Assembly: GCA_028280515.1 (NCBI GenBank)
Contig: JANQLP010000253.1
Location: forward strand, 25,465-89,464
DNA from: Hyphomicrobiales bacterium
GTDB taxonomy: Bacteria > Pseudomonadota > Alphaproteobacteria > Rhizobiales > Methyloligellaceae
DNA length: 64,000 nucleotides
Direction of reading: 5' to 3'
A program made the translations under genes and the position numbers. Below the pieces are notes generated by a model. The model worked only from the letters and a program-made list of their open reading frames with translations. It was not told the DNA's origin and made no database searches. Of the stretch, positions 1 through 7,891 are shown one piece after another (positions within the stretch are counted from its first letter, which is position 1; every line of letters starts with the position of its first letter).

Positions 1-1
1 G

Positions 2-661
2 CGCTTCCGGGAGGGGGTGCGGCCGATTGCCGAACCCGACAATGACGCCATCGTCGTAAATGCGTGTGAGTCGGCACCCTATCGCGTGGCGGAGGGCGTG
101 AAACTGCGCGACAGGTTCTGGATCAAGGCCCAGCCCTACGCATTGCAGTTCATGCTGGATAACGACCCGTACGTGGACCACTTTGTCGGCGGGACGGTTT
201 ATCAGGCCTTTCTCAGTGCGCTGAGCTACCACCGCTGGCACGCACCGGTGTCGGGCCGCGTGGTCAAGACGCGTGTCGTCAATGGCACCTACTATTCCGA
301 GACGCTGGCTGAAGGCCTCGACCCGTCGGGACCGAACGAGTCCCAGGGCTATATCGCAGAAGTCGCCACCCGCGGCCTGATCTTCATCGAGGCGGACAAT
401 CCGGATATCGGACTGATGTGCTTCGTGGGGATCGGCATGTCGGAGGTCTCGACATGCGACATCACCGTTTTCCAGGGCCAGCACGTCAAGAAAGGCGACC
501 AGATCGGCATGTTCCACTTTGGCGGATCGACCCATTGCCTTGTGTTCGCACCCGATGTCTCGATCGAGTTCAATCTGCACGGGCAAACACCCGGCCTCGA
601 CAGCTCGAACATCCTGGTCAACGCGCATATCGCAACGGTCGGACCGCGAAAGCCGAAGTAA
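2..661 (+). CDS. Phosphatidylserine decarboxylase family protein (5' end outside window)
   Basis: The reading frame is open from base 2 with no stop, so the gene begins before the window; about 220 C-terminal residues are visible. The C-terminal part holds FHFGGSTHCLVF, a variant of the LGST/GGST self-cleavage site of the Psd family. In that family the Ser becomes the pyruvoyl cofactor and the alpha chain starts there. The preceding stretch (SALSYHRWHAPVSGRV, then VGIGMSEVSTCDI) also matches the family's catalytic domain. Canonical Psd makes phosphatidylethanolamine from phosphatidylserine. Family members with GGST and a longer N-terminus can act on other substrates, so the substrate is not assigned. 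It converges on the permease gene downstream. Confidence 0.8.
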   Translation, partial: RFREGVRPIAEPDNDAIVVNACESAPYRVAEGVKLRDRFWIKAQPYALQFMLDNDPYVDHFVGGTVYQAFLSALSYHRWHAPVSGRVVKTRVVNGTYYSETLAEGLDPSGPNESQGYIAEVATRGLIFIEADNPDIGLMCFVGIGMSEVSTCDITVFQGQHVKKGDQIGMFHFGGSTHCLVFAPDVSIEFNLHGQTPGLDSSNILVNAHIATVGPRKPK

Positions 662-704
662 GGTCACAAGACCGCCGAACGGTCCGGACCTACGTGCGGG
701 TTGT

Positions 705-2225
705 TCACGACTTGTAGACTTCGGGCAGGCGGCCGTCGAACAGCATCCTGATCGCCAGAACGGCAAGGCCCAAAAGCACGGCCGCCACGCCAAGTTCGAT
801 CTTGTTGAACGCCTGCTCTTTCGGGGCGCCCTCGCGGCGCGCCCAGACGAAGACCGGCAGGCCGAGGGCGTAGATCACCGCACCGGCGAGCATGAACTGC
901 AGGCCGGCCGCAAAGACAAGCCAGAACCCGTAAAGCGTCGCCAGAATGCTGACGGTCAGAGCCATGGTCTTGCTGATCCGGGCTGTATCCGGGTACTGGC
1001 CCGTCCACATCACCTTCCAGAGGAAGGCGGCCGAGCCGACATAGGCGGGAAGAACCACGACGCCGGTGATCGACAGCATCACGTTCCACGCATTGCTGGA
1101 GAAATACACCAGGATAATCGCCGCCTGCATGATCAGGGTGGAAACCCACAGGGAAACCGACGCGATGCCCGCCTTGTTGGTCTTCGCGAACAGCTTCGGG
1201 AACGTGCCGTCCTTGGCACAGGCCCACGGCAATTGCGCAACCAGCAACGTCCAGACCAGCCACGAGCTGAGCAGGGCGATGATCATGCCGACATTGATGA
1301 AAACCTCGGCCCATAAACCCACAAGCTTGCCGAGGATCGCCGCGGTCGACGGCGGCGCGATGTGGGCCATCTCGCCTTGCGACAGGACGCCGAACGGTAC
1401 GACCGAGACAAGCACGAACAGCGCGGTCACCACGAGATAGCCGAGCAGGGTAGCCCGGCTGACGGTTGCCGCATCCGCCTTGTCGGACATGACGACGGCG
1501 CTCTCTATGCCGATATACATCCACAGCGTGACGAGCATGGTGCTCTTCACCTGATCGAGAAGGCTTCCGAGCGGCTTGTCCTGCAGCGGCCGGCTGGTGA
1601 TGTCTCCCCAGAAGTCGGACGTGAAGAGGTCCGTGCGGAATGCGAAGTAGCCGACCACAAGGATGAACACGGTGATCGGCACGAACTTCGCGATCGTCCC
1701 GATATTGTTGAGAACCGCGGCGCTTTGGACGCCGGTCATCACCAACAAGCACAGACCCCAGATCAGCGCCGAGGCGACGATGATGGCCTGCCATGTGTTT
1801 CCACCCGCAAAATAGGGCGGAAAGAAGTAATTCAGCGCGTCCATGAGCAGAACGGCATAGCCGACATTTCCGAAGGCAACAGAAAGCCAATACCCCCAGG
1901 CAATCAGAAAGCCGGCGAACTTCCCGAACCCGGCGCGCGAATACATGTAGATGCCCGAGGTCAGTTCGGGACGGATGTCGGCCAGGACCTGGAAGCTGCG
2001 CGCAAGGAAGAAGATGCCGAGACCGGAAACGGTCCACGCGATCAGGATCGCTCCAAGTGCCGCCGACTGCGCCATGTTCTGCGGAATGTTGAAGACGCCG
2101 CCGCCGAACATCGCGCTGACCACAATCAGCGTCATGGCAAAGAGCCCGAGCTTCTTCTGGGCTGATGCCGGACCGGCAGATGAACTCGCCGACGCGGACG
2201 TATCGGAGGTGTTGGCGGCTGTCAT
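705..2225 (-). CDS. APC-family amino acid / polyamine permease or antiporter
   Basis: A 506-residue, very hydrophobic protein with about 12 membrane segments. The first segment (GLFAMTLIVVSAMFGGGVFNIP) carries the Gly-rich substrate loop of amino acid-polyamine-organocation carriers. The general pattern is closest to basic amino acid:amine antiporters of the ArcD/AdiC group, but the substrate cannot be read from sequence. The start at 2225 is preferred over an upstream in-frame start because AAGGGACA lies just before it and the added residues would be polar and unlike the family. Its promoter region lies in copy 1 of the 121-bp direct repeat, so it may be controlled together with the lyase gene at 4394, which follows copy 2. 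Confidence 0.85.
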   Translation of the reverse strand: MTAANTSDTSASASSSAGPASAQKKLGLFAMTLIVVSAMFGGGVFNIPQNMAQSAALGAILIAWTVSGLGIFFLARSFQVLADIRPELTSGIYMYSRAGFGKFAGFLIAWGYWLSVAFGNVGYAVLLMDALNYFFPPYFAGGNTWQAIIVASALIWGLCLLVMTGVQSAAVLNNIGTIAKFVPITVFILVVGYFAFRTDLFTSDFWGDITSRPLQDKPLGSLLDQVKSTMLVTLWMYIGIESAVVMSDKADAATVSRATLLGYLVVTALFVLVSVVPFGVLSQGEMAHIAPPSTAAILGKLVGLWAEVFINVGMIIALLSSWLVWTLLVAQLPWACAKDGTFPKLFAKTNKAGIASVSLWVSTLIMQAAIILVYFSSNAWNVMLSITGVVVLPAYVGSAAFLWKVMWTGQYPDTARISKTMALTVSILATLYGFWLVFAAGLQFMLAGAVIYALGLPVFVWARREGAPKEQAFNKIELGVAAVLLGLAVLAIRMLFDGRLPEVYKS

Positions 2226-2242
2226 TGTGTCTTGTCCCTTCG

Positions 2243-2363
2243 CGGCGCTTGATGCTCGGTACGAACGGACAAGTATCCGACGGCTTGAGTTATGCGGTCT
2301 CAAGCGCTGGCGCCATGACTACCGTAGGACAGGCGTGTGACACGGTTGGGTCAAGGTTTTTTT
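2243..2363. repeat. 121-bp direct repeat, copy 1
   Basis: Matches 4034-4154 at 119 of 121 positions by eye; the two differences are near 2332 and 2336. It ends in a T-run. It lies immediately upstream of the permease start. Inside are nested inverted repeats: GCTTGAG (2283-2289) with CTCAAGC (2299-2305), and GCGCTTGA (2245-2252) with TCAAGCGC (2300-2307). These could be operator or hairpin elements of the original divergent promoter region. Confidence 0.95.
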
Positions 2364-2475
2364 GAGGGATTGGTCAGAGCGGCGAGTCAGGCATTGGCCA
2401 GAAGAATTGGACAAGCACGTTGGCCCAGATGTCCATGATAACTATAACCGCCAGACAAGTGCACCAATATCAACC

Positions 2476-3375
2476 TCAGTGTGCCCTAGAAGTTTTCTGA
2501 TGTTGGCATTCAGCTACCGCTCGCTGCATTTGTTCAATATGGCCCTTATTCAAGCGTTGGATCTCAAGTAAGTCTTCTCCAAACTCAACACGATTGGCGA
2601 TTTCAATTGAAAGCGCGCGAGCACGATCACATTTGCCTTCATTCGCGAGCCTAGATACATCGGTATGGTATTTGAGGATCACTGATTCTGCCTCCCGGTA
2701 CTTTCTTAAGAACCTTCTGCGGGAATCGATGCGCCCAAATTCTTCTTCAGTCGCACGATATGCGCTGTTGGAGATGCGGTATCGTTTGTAATAATCTGTC
2801 GCCAAGGCATACGACGCTTCAAACCACAGACTTGCCGCCCTACGTCGTGTGGCATCAGAAAAATAACTGCTCGATTTCGCAAACCAATACAACTGAGCAC
2901 TCCTAATGAATTTATCCAACAACTGATTCTCACCTGCTTTTATTTTTTCCAATCGTGAAAAATACCTCTTACTGACAGATTTTATATCTTTAATTTTCAT
3001 TCGTATTGATATTTCTCTATTTACATTCTCTATTCGGACAGGAATATCAACGTGAAAATACTCCAAGTCAAAATTTATGGAATTGTCGTTTTCAGGCGCC
3101 CGTTGTTTGTCCCATATTATCCGAATATCAAAATTCGTAAGATGACTCTTAAATCTATGCAGGATGCATACTTTGTTGTTCGATTGGTCAACATCTGAGA
3201 TGTCATGATGTCCGTCACGTGCGCTAGGCTCAATGTTCAGTTCGTGCTTTGTTTCATTCGATATTTCATACGTGGTGTTCGGCTCATCAGGCGAGCAGCT
3301 TCTTGCTTCGTCAATTCCAAAAAATGACAAAAGAAAGAAGGCAATCAACACCCGGAGAACCGACCCTTCCATCAT
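2476..3375 (-). CDS. Unknown secreted protein, cargo of the AT-rich insert
   Basis: A 299-residue protein that I do not recognise. Residues 1-25 form a signal peptide (VLRVLIAFFLLSFFGIDEARS), followed by a Cys at about residue 27. The rest is charged: an N-terminal probable beta region, then from about residue 130 a helical, Lys/Arg/Glu-rich stretch with many Tyr and Arg. Its start overlaps the stop of the upstream membrane-protein gene by 4 bp (ATGA), so the two are probably co-translated and work together at the cell envelope. Codon and base use are AT-rich compared with all neighbours, which suggests recent transfer. Confidence 0.75.
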   Translation of the reverse strand: MMEGSVLRVLIAFFLLSFFGIDEARSCSPDEPNTTYEISNETKHELNIEPSARDGHHDISDVDQSNNKVCILHRFKSHLTNFDIRIIWDKQRAPENDNSINFDLEYFHVDIPVRIENVNREISIRMKIKDIKSVSKRYFSRLEKIKAGENQLLDKFIRSAQLYWFAKSSSYFSDATRRRAASLWFEASYALATDYYKRYRISNSAYRATEEEFGRIDSRRRFLRKYREAESVILKYHTDVSRLANEGKCDRARALSIEIANRVEFGEDLLEIQRLNKGHIEQMQRAVAECQHQKTSRAH

Positions 3376-3839
3376 TCTTTCTCCTCTTGATCCTTTCGGA
3401 CCTGCAGGCCAATCAATGAGGCAATTATCGTTGCGATTAAAATGCGTATCGACTCAATAGACTCTTCGAAGACACTTTTATTTTCGATACCTGCACGGCT
3501 CAATAAAACGTCAACGCCGCTTTCCGCTTCAAGCGGTTTTTCCCAATAAACATACATCAAGTACAAGAGCGCATAAATCACGATAATTGCGATAAAATTA
3601 CCTCTGTTTGTTTTGATATTTGGTGCAGTTGAGACGATGTAGGCAGATATAACTGCGATGCTCGAAGTGATATAAAGCTCAAAATCTTTCATCATTACGT
3701 TATATAGTTCCCAAATCAAACTCAATATCTCGGCTGGGAACGAAGCCGTCTTGTCAACAAAGAAGGGAAAAATGCACAAGCCCCAAACCGATGCCAAAAA
3801 AATGGGGAATATATAAGGGAGCGAATTGCGTAATGACAT
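3372..3839 (-). CDS. Unknown small polytopic membrane protein, cargo of the AT-rich insert
   Basis: A 155-residue protein with about four membrane segments (near residues 8-28, 56-72, 82-98 and 128-145) and a Lys/Glu-rich C-terminal tail. I recognise no family. It is the first gene of a two-gene unit; its stop overlaps the start of the secreted protein gene by 4 bp. It has the AT-rich composition of the insert. Only a weak ribosome binding site precedes the ATG at 3839. A role as membrane partner of the secreted protein is an inference from coupling alone. Confidence 0.7.
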   Translation of the reverse strand: MSLRNSLPYIFPIFLASVWGLCIFPFFVDKTASFPAEILSLIWELYNVMMKDFELYITSSIAVISAYIVSTAPNIKTNRGNFIAIIVIYALLYLMYVYWEKPLEAESGVDVLLSRAGIENKSVFEESIESIRILIATIIASLIGLQVRKDQEEKE

Positions 3840-4033
3840 ATGCGCCTAACAGCCGTCTCTAGCATTTTTCAGAATGGGCAGAGAGCCAAGCTAAAGGTTA
3901 TGCAATTGTTTATATAAATTCAACGTTCGGTTCGTTACGCGCTGGACTGCGGTATCTATTTCTCCAAAGCACATATTCTAATTGATTTATCTCGGCCCGC
4001 TGATTTGCGTGTATTCGCAATTTCCACAAGTGC

Positions 4034-4154
4034 CGGCGCTTGATGCTCGGTACGAACGGACAAGTATCCGACGGCTTGAGTTATGCGGTCTCAAGCGCTG
4101 GCGCCATGACTACCGTAGGACATGCGCGTGACACGGTTGGGTCAAGGTTTTTTT
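4034..4154. repeat. 121-bp direct repeat, copy 2
   Basis: Second copy of the sequence at 2243-2363, offset by 1791 bp, same orientation, two mismatches and a T-run one base longer. It lies about 240 bp upstream of the lyase gene at 4394. If the insert is removed, one copy remains between divergent permease and lyase genes, so the duplication leaves a full promoter region in front of each gene. Confidence 0.95.
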
Positions 4155-4393
4155 TGCACGAGGTCGGTTCGAGCCCTGGTTTGCCCGTCGGTAACACGGC
4201 GGCCGACAGTCTTCAGCAGCAGCCCGGATTCACGCCAAATCCATGCGCTCCCTGACCAGATTTTGACAGACCATCGAAAACACGCGGCCAAACGTACCAG
4301 CGGATTATTGACCTGCATCATTCCTGTTTCCTCCAGGGACCGTGTAGGGTGCACACGACCACAAGACCAACAAACAAGAATGGAGCCCCCGCA

Positions 4394-5734
4394 ATGGACG
4401 CCCACGTCATCGACAGCACCCTTTTTCGCAACGACTATTCCACCGAGGCCACCCGCAAGCTCTGGAGTTCCCGCAGCATCCTGCAATCGTGGCTCGACGT
4501 GGAGGCCGCGCTGGCCAGGGCGGAAGCCGCTGTCGGCATGGTCCCGGAAGACGCCGCGGCGGAGATCACCCGCGTCGCTGACGCGGAGCTTTATGATCTC
4601 GACGCCCTGCGAGAGGAGATGGAGCGTACGGCGCATCCGATCGTGCCCGTTGTCCGCGCCATGACGGCGCTGTGCGAAGGTGAAGCCGGGCGCTGGGTCC
4701 ATTGGGGTGCGACGACGCAGGACATCACCGATACGGGAAACATCCTCCTGATGAAGGGGTCACTCGACCTGATCGAGGAGACGCTGGCGGCGGTTACGGG
4801 CGAGGTCCGGCGCCTGTCGAAGGAGCACCGTGACACGGTGATGGCCGGGCGCACGCACGGCCAACAGGCCCTGCCGCTTACATTCGGCTTCAAAGCCGCG
4901 GTCTGGCTGGATGAACTTAAACGCCATGCGGCCCGTATCGCCGAGGCGCGTCCCCGGCTGCTCGTCGGGCAGTTTGCCGGCGCGGTTGGCACCATGGCCT
5001 CGGTCGGCGAAGCCGGCCCCGATGTGCAGCGCCGGATGATGGACGACCTTGGCCTCGGTGTGCCCGACATTGTCTGGCATGCATCGCGCGACCGGACGGC
5101 CGAGTATGCGTTTCTGCTGGCCCTGATCACCGGCTCCATGGGTCACATCGCCCGCGAGGTGACGATCCTTCAGCGCAGCGAGATCGCCGAGCTCGAGGAG
5201 CCGAACCCGAAAGGGAAGGTCGGCAGCTCCACGATGCCGCACAAGCGCAACCCGCACACCTCGGAAAATGTCGGAGCGCTGGCGCGGCTGACACGGGCGG
5301 TCGTCGTCAGCGCGCTGGACGGCGTCGTCAATGAGAACGAACGCGACTGGACCGCGCTGCAGTCAGAACGCGAATTCCTGGCACGGCTTTCCTGTCACAC
5401 CCATGCCGCCCTGGTGCAGACCCTTCATGTGCTTGAGGGGCTTTCAGTCCGCAGCGCCAATATGCGCCGCAACCTGGACCTTACGGGCGGCATGCTGCTG
5501 AGTGAGGCGGTGATGTTGGCGCTCGGCAAGACGCTCGGACGGCAGGTGGCGCATGACGTGGTTTACGATGCGTGCATGAAAGCCTTCGAGACCGAAACCA
5601 CCATGAAGGCGGCTCTGCTGGCCGATCCCCAGGTGGCCGAACATTTCGACGAGGCGGCGATCGACGCGCTGATGGACCCGGCGGGGTACACCGGGCTCGC
5701 GGGCGTGTTCGTGGATGCGGTGGCGGACAACTAG
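4394..5734 (+). CDS. Adenylosuccinate lyase / fumarase-aspartase superfamily lyase
   Basis: A 446-residue protein with the superfamily signature GSSTMPHKRNP (about residues 277-287, mobile loop with the catalytic Ser). It also has the two upstream conserved regions WVHWGATTQDITDTG (about residue 100) and GRTHGQQALPLTFG (about residue 153). These enzymes eliminate fumarate, or open a lactone, from a succinyl-type substrate. The sequence could be a PurB-like, carboxymuconate-cycloisomerase-like or amino-acid C-N lyase; without purine or protocatechuate genes nearby I do not choose. The start at 4394 follows GGAG at a normal distance. The pairing with a divergent amino-acid permease favours a catabolic role. 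Confidence 0.85.
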   Translation: MDAHVIDSTLFRNDYSTEATRKLWSSRSILQSWLDVEAALARAEAAVGMVPEDAAAEITRVADAELYDLDALREEMERTAHPIVPVVRAMTALCEGEAGRWVHWGATTQDITDTGNILLMKGSLDLIEETLAAVTGEVRRLSKEHRDTVMAGRTHGQQALPLTFGFKAAVWLDELKRHAARIAEARPRLLVGQFAGAVGTMASVGEAGPDVQRRMMDDLGLGVPDIVWHASRDRTAEYAFLLALITGSMGHIAREVTILQRSEIAELEEPNPKGKVGSSTMPHKRNPHTSENVGALARLTRAVVVSALDGVVNENERDWTALQSEREFLARLSCHTHAALVQTLHVLEGLSVRSANMRRNLDLTGGMLLSEAVMLALGKTLGRQVAHDVVYDACMKAFETETTMKAALLADPQVAEHFDEAAIDALMDPAGYTGLAGVFVDAVADN

Positions 5735-5789
5735 GGAGCCTTGCCGCCGGTTGGCGGAGGGCTGGCAGTCAACAGACGGGCTGTTTCCA

Positions 5790-6149
5790 TCAATAGCGTG
5801 GCATGGCGGGGTCGATCTGCTCCGACCAGGCATCGATGCCGCCGGCCAGGTTCCAGACATTGTCGAACCCGTTGTTGCGCAGGAATTCCGTCACCAGCCC
5901 GCTGCGCATTCCGTGATGACAGACCAAGATCAGCTTCCGTTCGCGCGAAAGCAGTTCGAACTCATCCATGACCTGCTGCATGGGGATCGTGACACTGCCG
6001 GGGATCATGCAAACCGCCAACTCGTCGGGGCGTCGAATGTCGAGGATTGTGTGCGCGGCATCGGTGTTGCGCATCTCCGCCAACGCGTGAACGCTGATAT
6101 CGAATTCTGCGGGCTGAACCTGCTCTGTTCCAGTTACGCGCATTTCCAT
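5790..6149 (-). CDS. Single-domain rhodanese-like sulfurtransferase
   Basis: A 119-residue single rhodanese domain: ILDIRRPDE early, and the active-site loop CHHGMRS with the catalytic Cys at about residue 77, ending in NLAGGIDAWS. Such proteins carry persulfide sulfur from a donor to an acceptor in the cytosol. ATG at 6149 is chosen because AGGAG is 9 bases upstream; TTG codons at 6152 and 6155 are alternatives. It is the last gene of a minus-strand run beginning with a MarR regulator at 7511, which links that operon to sulfane-sulfur handling. Confidence 0.85.
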   Translation of the reverse strand: MEMRVTGTEQVQPAEFDISVHALAEMRNTDAAHTILDIRRPDELAVCMIPGSVTIPMQQVMDEFELLSRERKLILVCHHGMRSGLVTEFLRNNGFDNVWNLAGGIDAWSEQIDPAMPRY

Positions 6150-6175
6150 CAACAATCACTCCTATGTCCGTTCTC

Positions 6176-6586
6176 TCAGCATGCTGCGTCAGCCTGTTCC
6201 CGAACTGCCGCCGTGCTCCAATAGGAACGCGCGGCGGCCACTTCCGCGCTATGAAAGACCGCCGCTTCGCCGCCCATCGGATTGCCGTCAAAGCGGCCAA
6301 GCTCACATGCCAGATCAAAAAAGCCCTGAGCCGGCAGGCCGCGGCCCGACCGGCTGATGACCAGTGCAGCGAGAAAGGGGCGGTCATGCGCGGCATCCTC
6401 CCGCATCAACCATTCGAGCGCTTGCGTCACCCGATGAATGGTGTTGGGCGGAGTCAACGCCATGGCGCTGGCAAGTGTCTTGTACGTGATCAGGCCGCCG
6501 CTCGCCACGAGACATTGCAGATGGGCGCGGACGCGCTGTGCCAGCGCGTGCTGTTCCGACGCCTCGCTCGGGGGTAGAGGGGTCAT
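6176..6586 (-). CDS. Conserved hypothetical protein, third gene of MarR operon
   Basis: A 136-residue protein with no assigned function. Residues about 15-70 (VRAHLQCLVASGG, TYKTLASAMAL, TIHRVTQALEWLM) look like a winged-helix-type helical fold. This is followed by a conserved-looking segment, DRPFLAALVISRSGRGLPAQGFF. The start at 6586 overlaps the DUF6522 gene stop by 4 bp (6583-6586), and the gene lies 26 bp before the rhodanese start, so it is firmly part of the operon. It could be a small DNA-binding protein, or a helper of the rhodanese or of the MarR sensor. Confidence 0.7.
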   Translation of the reverse strand: MTPLPPSEASEQHALAQRVRAHLQCLVASGGLITYKTLASAMALTPPNTIHRVTQALEWLMREDAAHDRPFLAALVISRSGRGLPAQGFFDLACELGRFDGNPMGGEAAVFHSAEVAAARSYWSTAAVREQADAAC

Positions 6587-6903
6587 GGCCCGTCCTTGAC
6601 GAGGTTGGCCAGATGAAACGGGTCCGCCGCACGCGGACCCTTGGCACCGGGCACCGGATCCTCGATCAGACTGCCATCGGCTTCGATCACGACGCGCCAA
6701 ATACGCGCGCCATAGCGGAAGGTGAGGCGGGCTCGGCCCGCGTCCTCATCGACACCTGTTTCGGAAACACTCGTCACGCGGCCTTCGCCCATGTGCTGCT
6801 TCAGGGCCTCGACGGTGAGACCGAGCCGGGGCGCCAGCACGGCGGCATCGACGGTAATCTCGTCGTCGCCTACCTTGACGGCCGTTTGGGGCAGGGGCGT
6901 CAT
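6583..6903 (-). CDS. DUF6522 family protein
   Basis: A 106-residue protein matching what I recall of DUF6522: VDAAVLAPRLGLTVEALKQHM, then GRVTSVSETGVDEDAGRARLTF with the GxDEDxGRxRLTF motif. The family has no established function. The ATG at 6903 is 5 bp after the stop of the Cys-rich MarR gene and its own stop overlaps the next gene, so translation is coupled. In alphaproteobacteria such genes tend to sit near sulfur or nitrogen-oxide functions; here nnrU and blh lie just upstream on the same strand. Confidence 0.7.
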   Translation of the reverse strand: MTPLPQTAVKVGDDEITVDAAVLAPRLGLTVEALKQHMGEGRVTSVSETGVDEDAGRARLTFRYGARIWRVVIEADGSLIEDPVPGAKGPRAADPFHLANLVKDGP

Positions 6904-6908
6904 CACGT

Positions 6909-7511
6909 CTATGCCGTACCAATGTCCGATGTGGGAGACGGAGCGGATTTGCCGGAGGCAAAGTTGATGCAGAGGCCACCGAGTTCGTGCTCCATGAGCG
7001 CTTCGTCCAGAAACCTGCACTCACACTCCGTGCGCCCGTCCTGACAGCAGCCATCACCTTCAAAATAGGCACAGGTTTCGCAGGTACCGAACATCGGCTT
7101 GCCGCTGTCCGACGCGATGCCGCCGAGCACACGCTGAAGCGCGGCAGAAAAGTTGCCGCGGACGCCCCGGGGGAGAGCATCCGCGGCCTGAACCAGGGCG
7201 TTGATGGGGTCTTCAGCGATAAGCGCCCCGGCCTTGTCAGTGAGATCCAGCCTCACGCTGCGGCCATCTGATTCCGATCGGGTCTGTGTCAGCAATCCGC
7301 GTGCGACGAGACCCTTGATTGTCTGGGAGGCAGTACCGCGCGTGGTGCCGTGGAATGCGGCAAATGCCGACGGCGTGCGCGAAAAGCGGTTGGCGCGGGC
7401 GAAATATCTCAAGGCGGCCCATTGCACCGGAGTGAGCCCCCCGGCGTGACCGTCTCCCGACGCAATGCGTCCGAGATACAGAATCAGATCGGCGATTGCC
7501 CGGCTGTCCAT
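6909..7511 (-). CDS. MarR-type regulator with Cys-rich C-terminal extension
   Basis: A 200-residue protein. Residues about 25-110 are a MarR winged helix (PVQWAALRYFARA, TRGTASQTIKGLVARGLL, and the wing ESDGRSVRLDLTDKG). The tail holds seven Cys at about 144, 147, 155, 156, 163, 165 and 181 plus His175, starting CETCAYFEGDGCC. This is far more than in a normal MarR and suggests a metal, Fe-S or persulfide sensor. ATG at 7511 is preferred; a GTG six codons upstream is possible. A 12-bp-arm palindrome lies 47 bp upstream of the start, so autoregulation is likely. Confidence 0.85.
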   Translation of the reverse strand: MDSRAIADLILYLGRIASGDGHAGGLTPVQWAALRYFARANRFSRTPSAFAAFHGTTRGTASQTIKGLVARGLLTQTRSESDGRSVRLDLTDKAGALIAEDPINALVQAADALPRGVRGNFSAALQRVLGGIASDSGKPMFGTCETCAYFEGDGCCQDGRTECECRFLDEALMEHELGGLCINFASGKSAPSPTSDIGTA

Positions 7512-7534
7512 CTCGCTCTCATTCCACACTTCGA

Positions 7535-7544
7535 CTCAATTGAG
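7535..7544. promoter_or_regulatory. Short palindrome near marR start
   Basis: CTCAATTGAG is a perfect 10-bp palindrome 24 bp upstream of the MarR start codon. It may be a second operator half or core promoter element beside the longer palindrome at 7558-7589. Confidence 0.4.
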
Positions 7545-7557
7545 CAATAGTAGCGTT

Positions 7558-7589
7558 TCGAAATCAAATAAACAAGCATTTGATTTCGA
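7558..7589. promoter_or_regulatory. Perfect inverted repeat, probable MarR operator
   Basis: TCGAAATCAAAT (7558-7569) and ATTTGATTTCGA (7578-7589) are perfectly complementary with an 8-bp spacer. The site is AT-rich in a GC-rich genome and lies directly upstream of the MarR gene, the usual place for an autoregulatory MarR operator. Confidence 0.7.
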
Positions 7590-7891
7590 TTCCAAACTAA
7601 TTGTCCTGCCATAGTTCAACCAGCAAGAACATGAGGGGGGCCCTTTTGCGAAGGCAGGTGGTAAGCGGCTGAACAATACAGGATGACCAAGCGGCACACT
7701 CGCAAGAGCTAGACGCCCTAGTTGTGATCTTTCTGTAGGTTGTTCATTCGGGCCGAACCGAGGAGAATGTAGTTACCGCACTTCATGCTTCAAGGAGGGT
7801 CCTTGTCTTGGTCGCGGCGAGGAGTGGAAAGGTTCAAACACGCGCAGCCAAACTCACGGCGCGGTTTTCAAGATATCGACGTACCCGCCAT
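7590..7891. other. Intergenic region, no gene seen
   Basis: About 300 bp between the MarR promoter and the end of nnrU. No convincing reading frame or RNA structure is visible. It follows nnrU on the minus strand, so any terminator for nnrU should lie here, but I do not see a strong one. Confidence 0.5.

Larger units (their letters stand above)
2364..4033. mobile_element. AT-rich two-gene insert flanked by direct repeats
   Basis: The 1.67 kb between the two repeat copies is visibly AT-richer than the surrounding sequence and carries two unknown genes on the minus strand. No integrase, transposase or terminal inverted repeat is seen. The simplest reading is that a circular or linear fragment already carrying the 121-bp host sequence recombined at that site, as in Campbell-type integration or homologous gain of cargo. 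A site-specific element whose integrase has been lost is the alternative. Confidence 0.65.

Noticed and set aside
664..2037. Long minus-strand frame of 457 codons overlapping the permease.
   Set aside because: It is a shifted reading of the permease gene, Arg/Gly-rich with no domain, while the true frame has clear membrane segments.
4166..4176. GGTTCGAGCCC next to repeat copy 2 looks like a tRNA T-loop.
   Set aside because: The surrounding T-stem does not pair and no acceptor sequence follows, so a tRNA attachment site for the insert is not supported.
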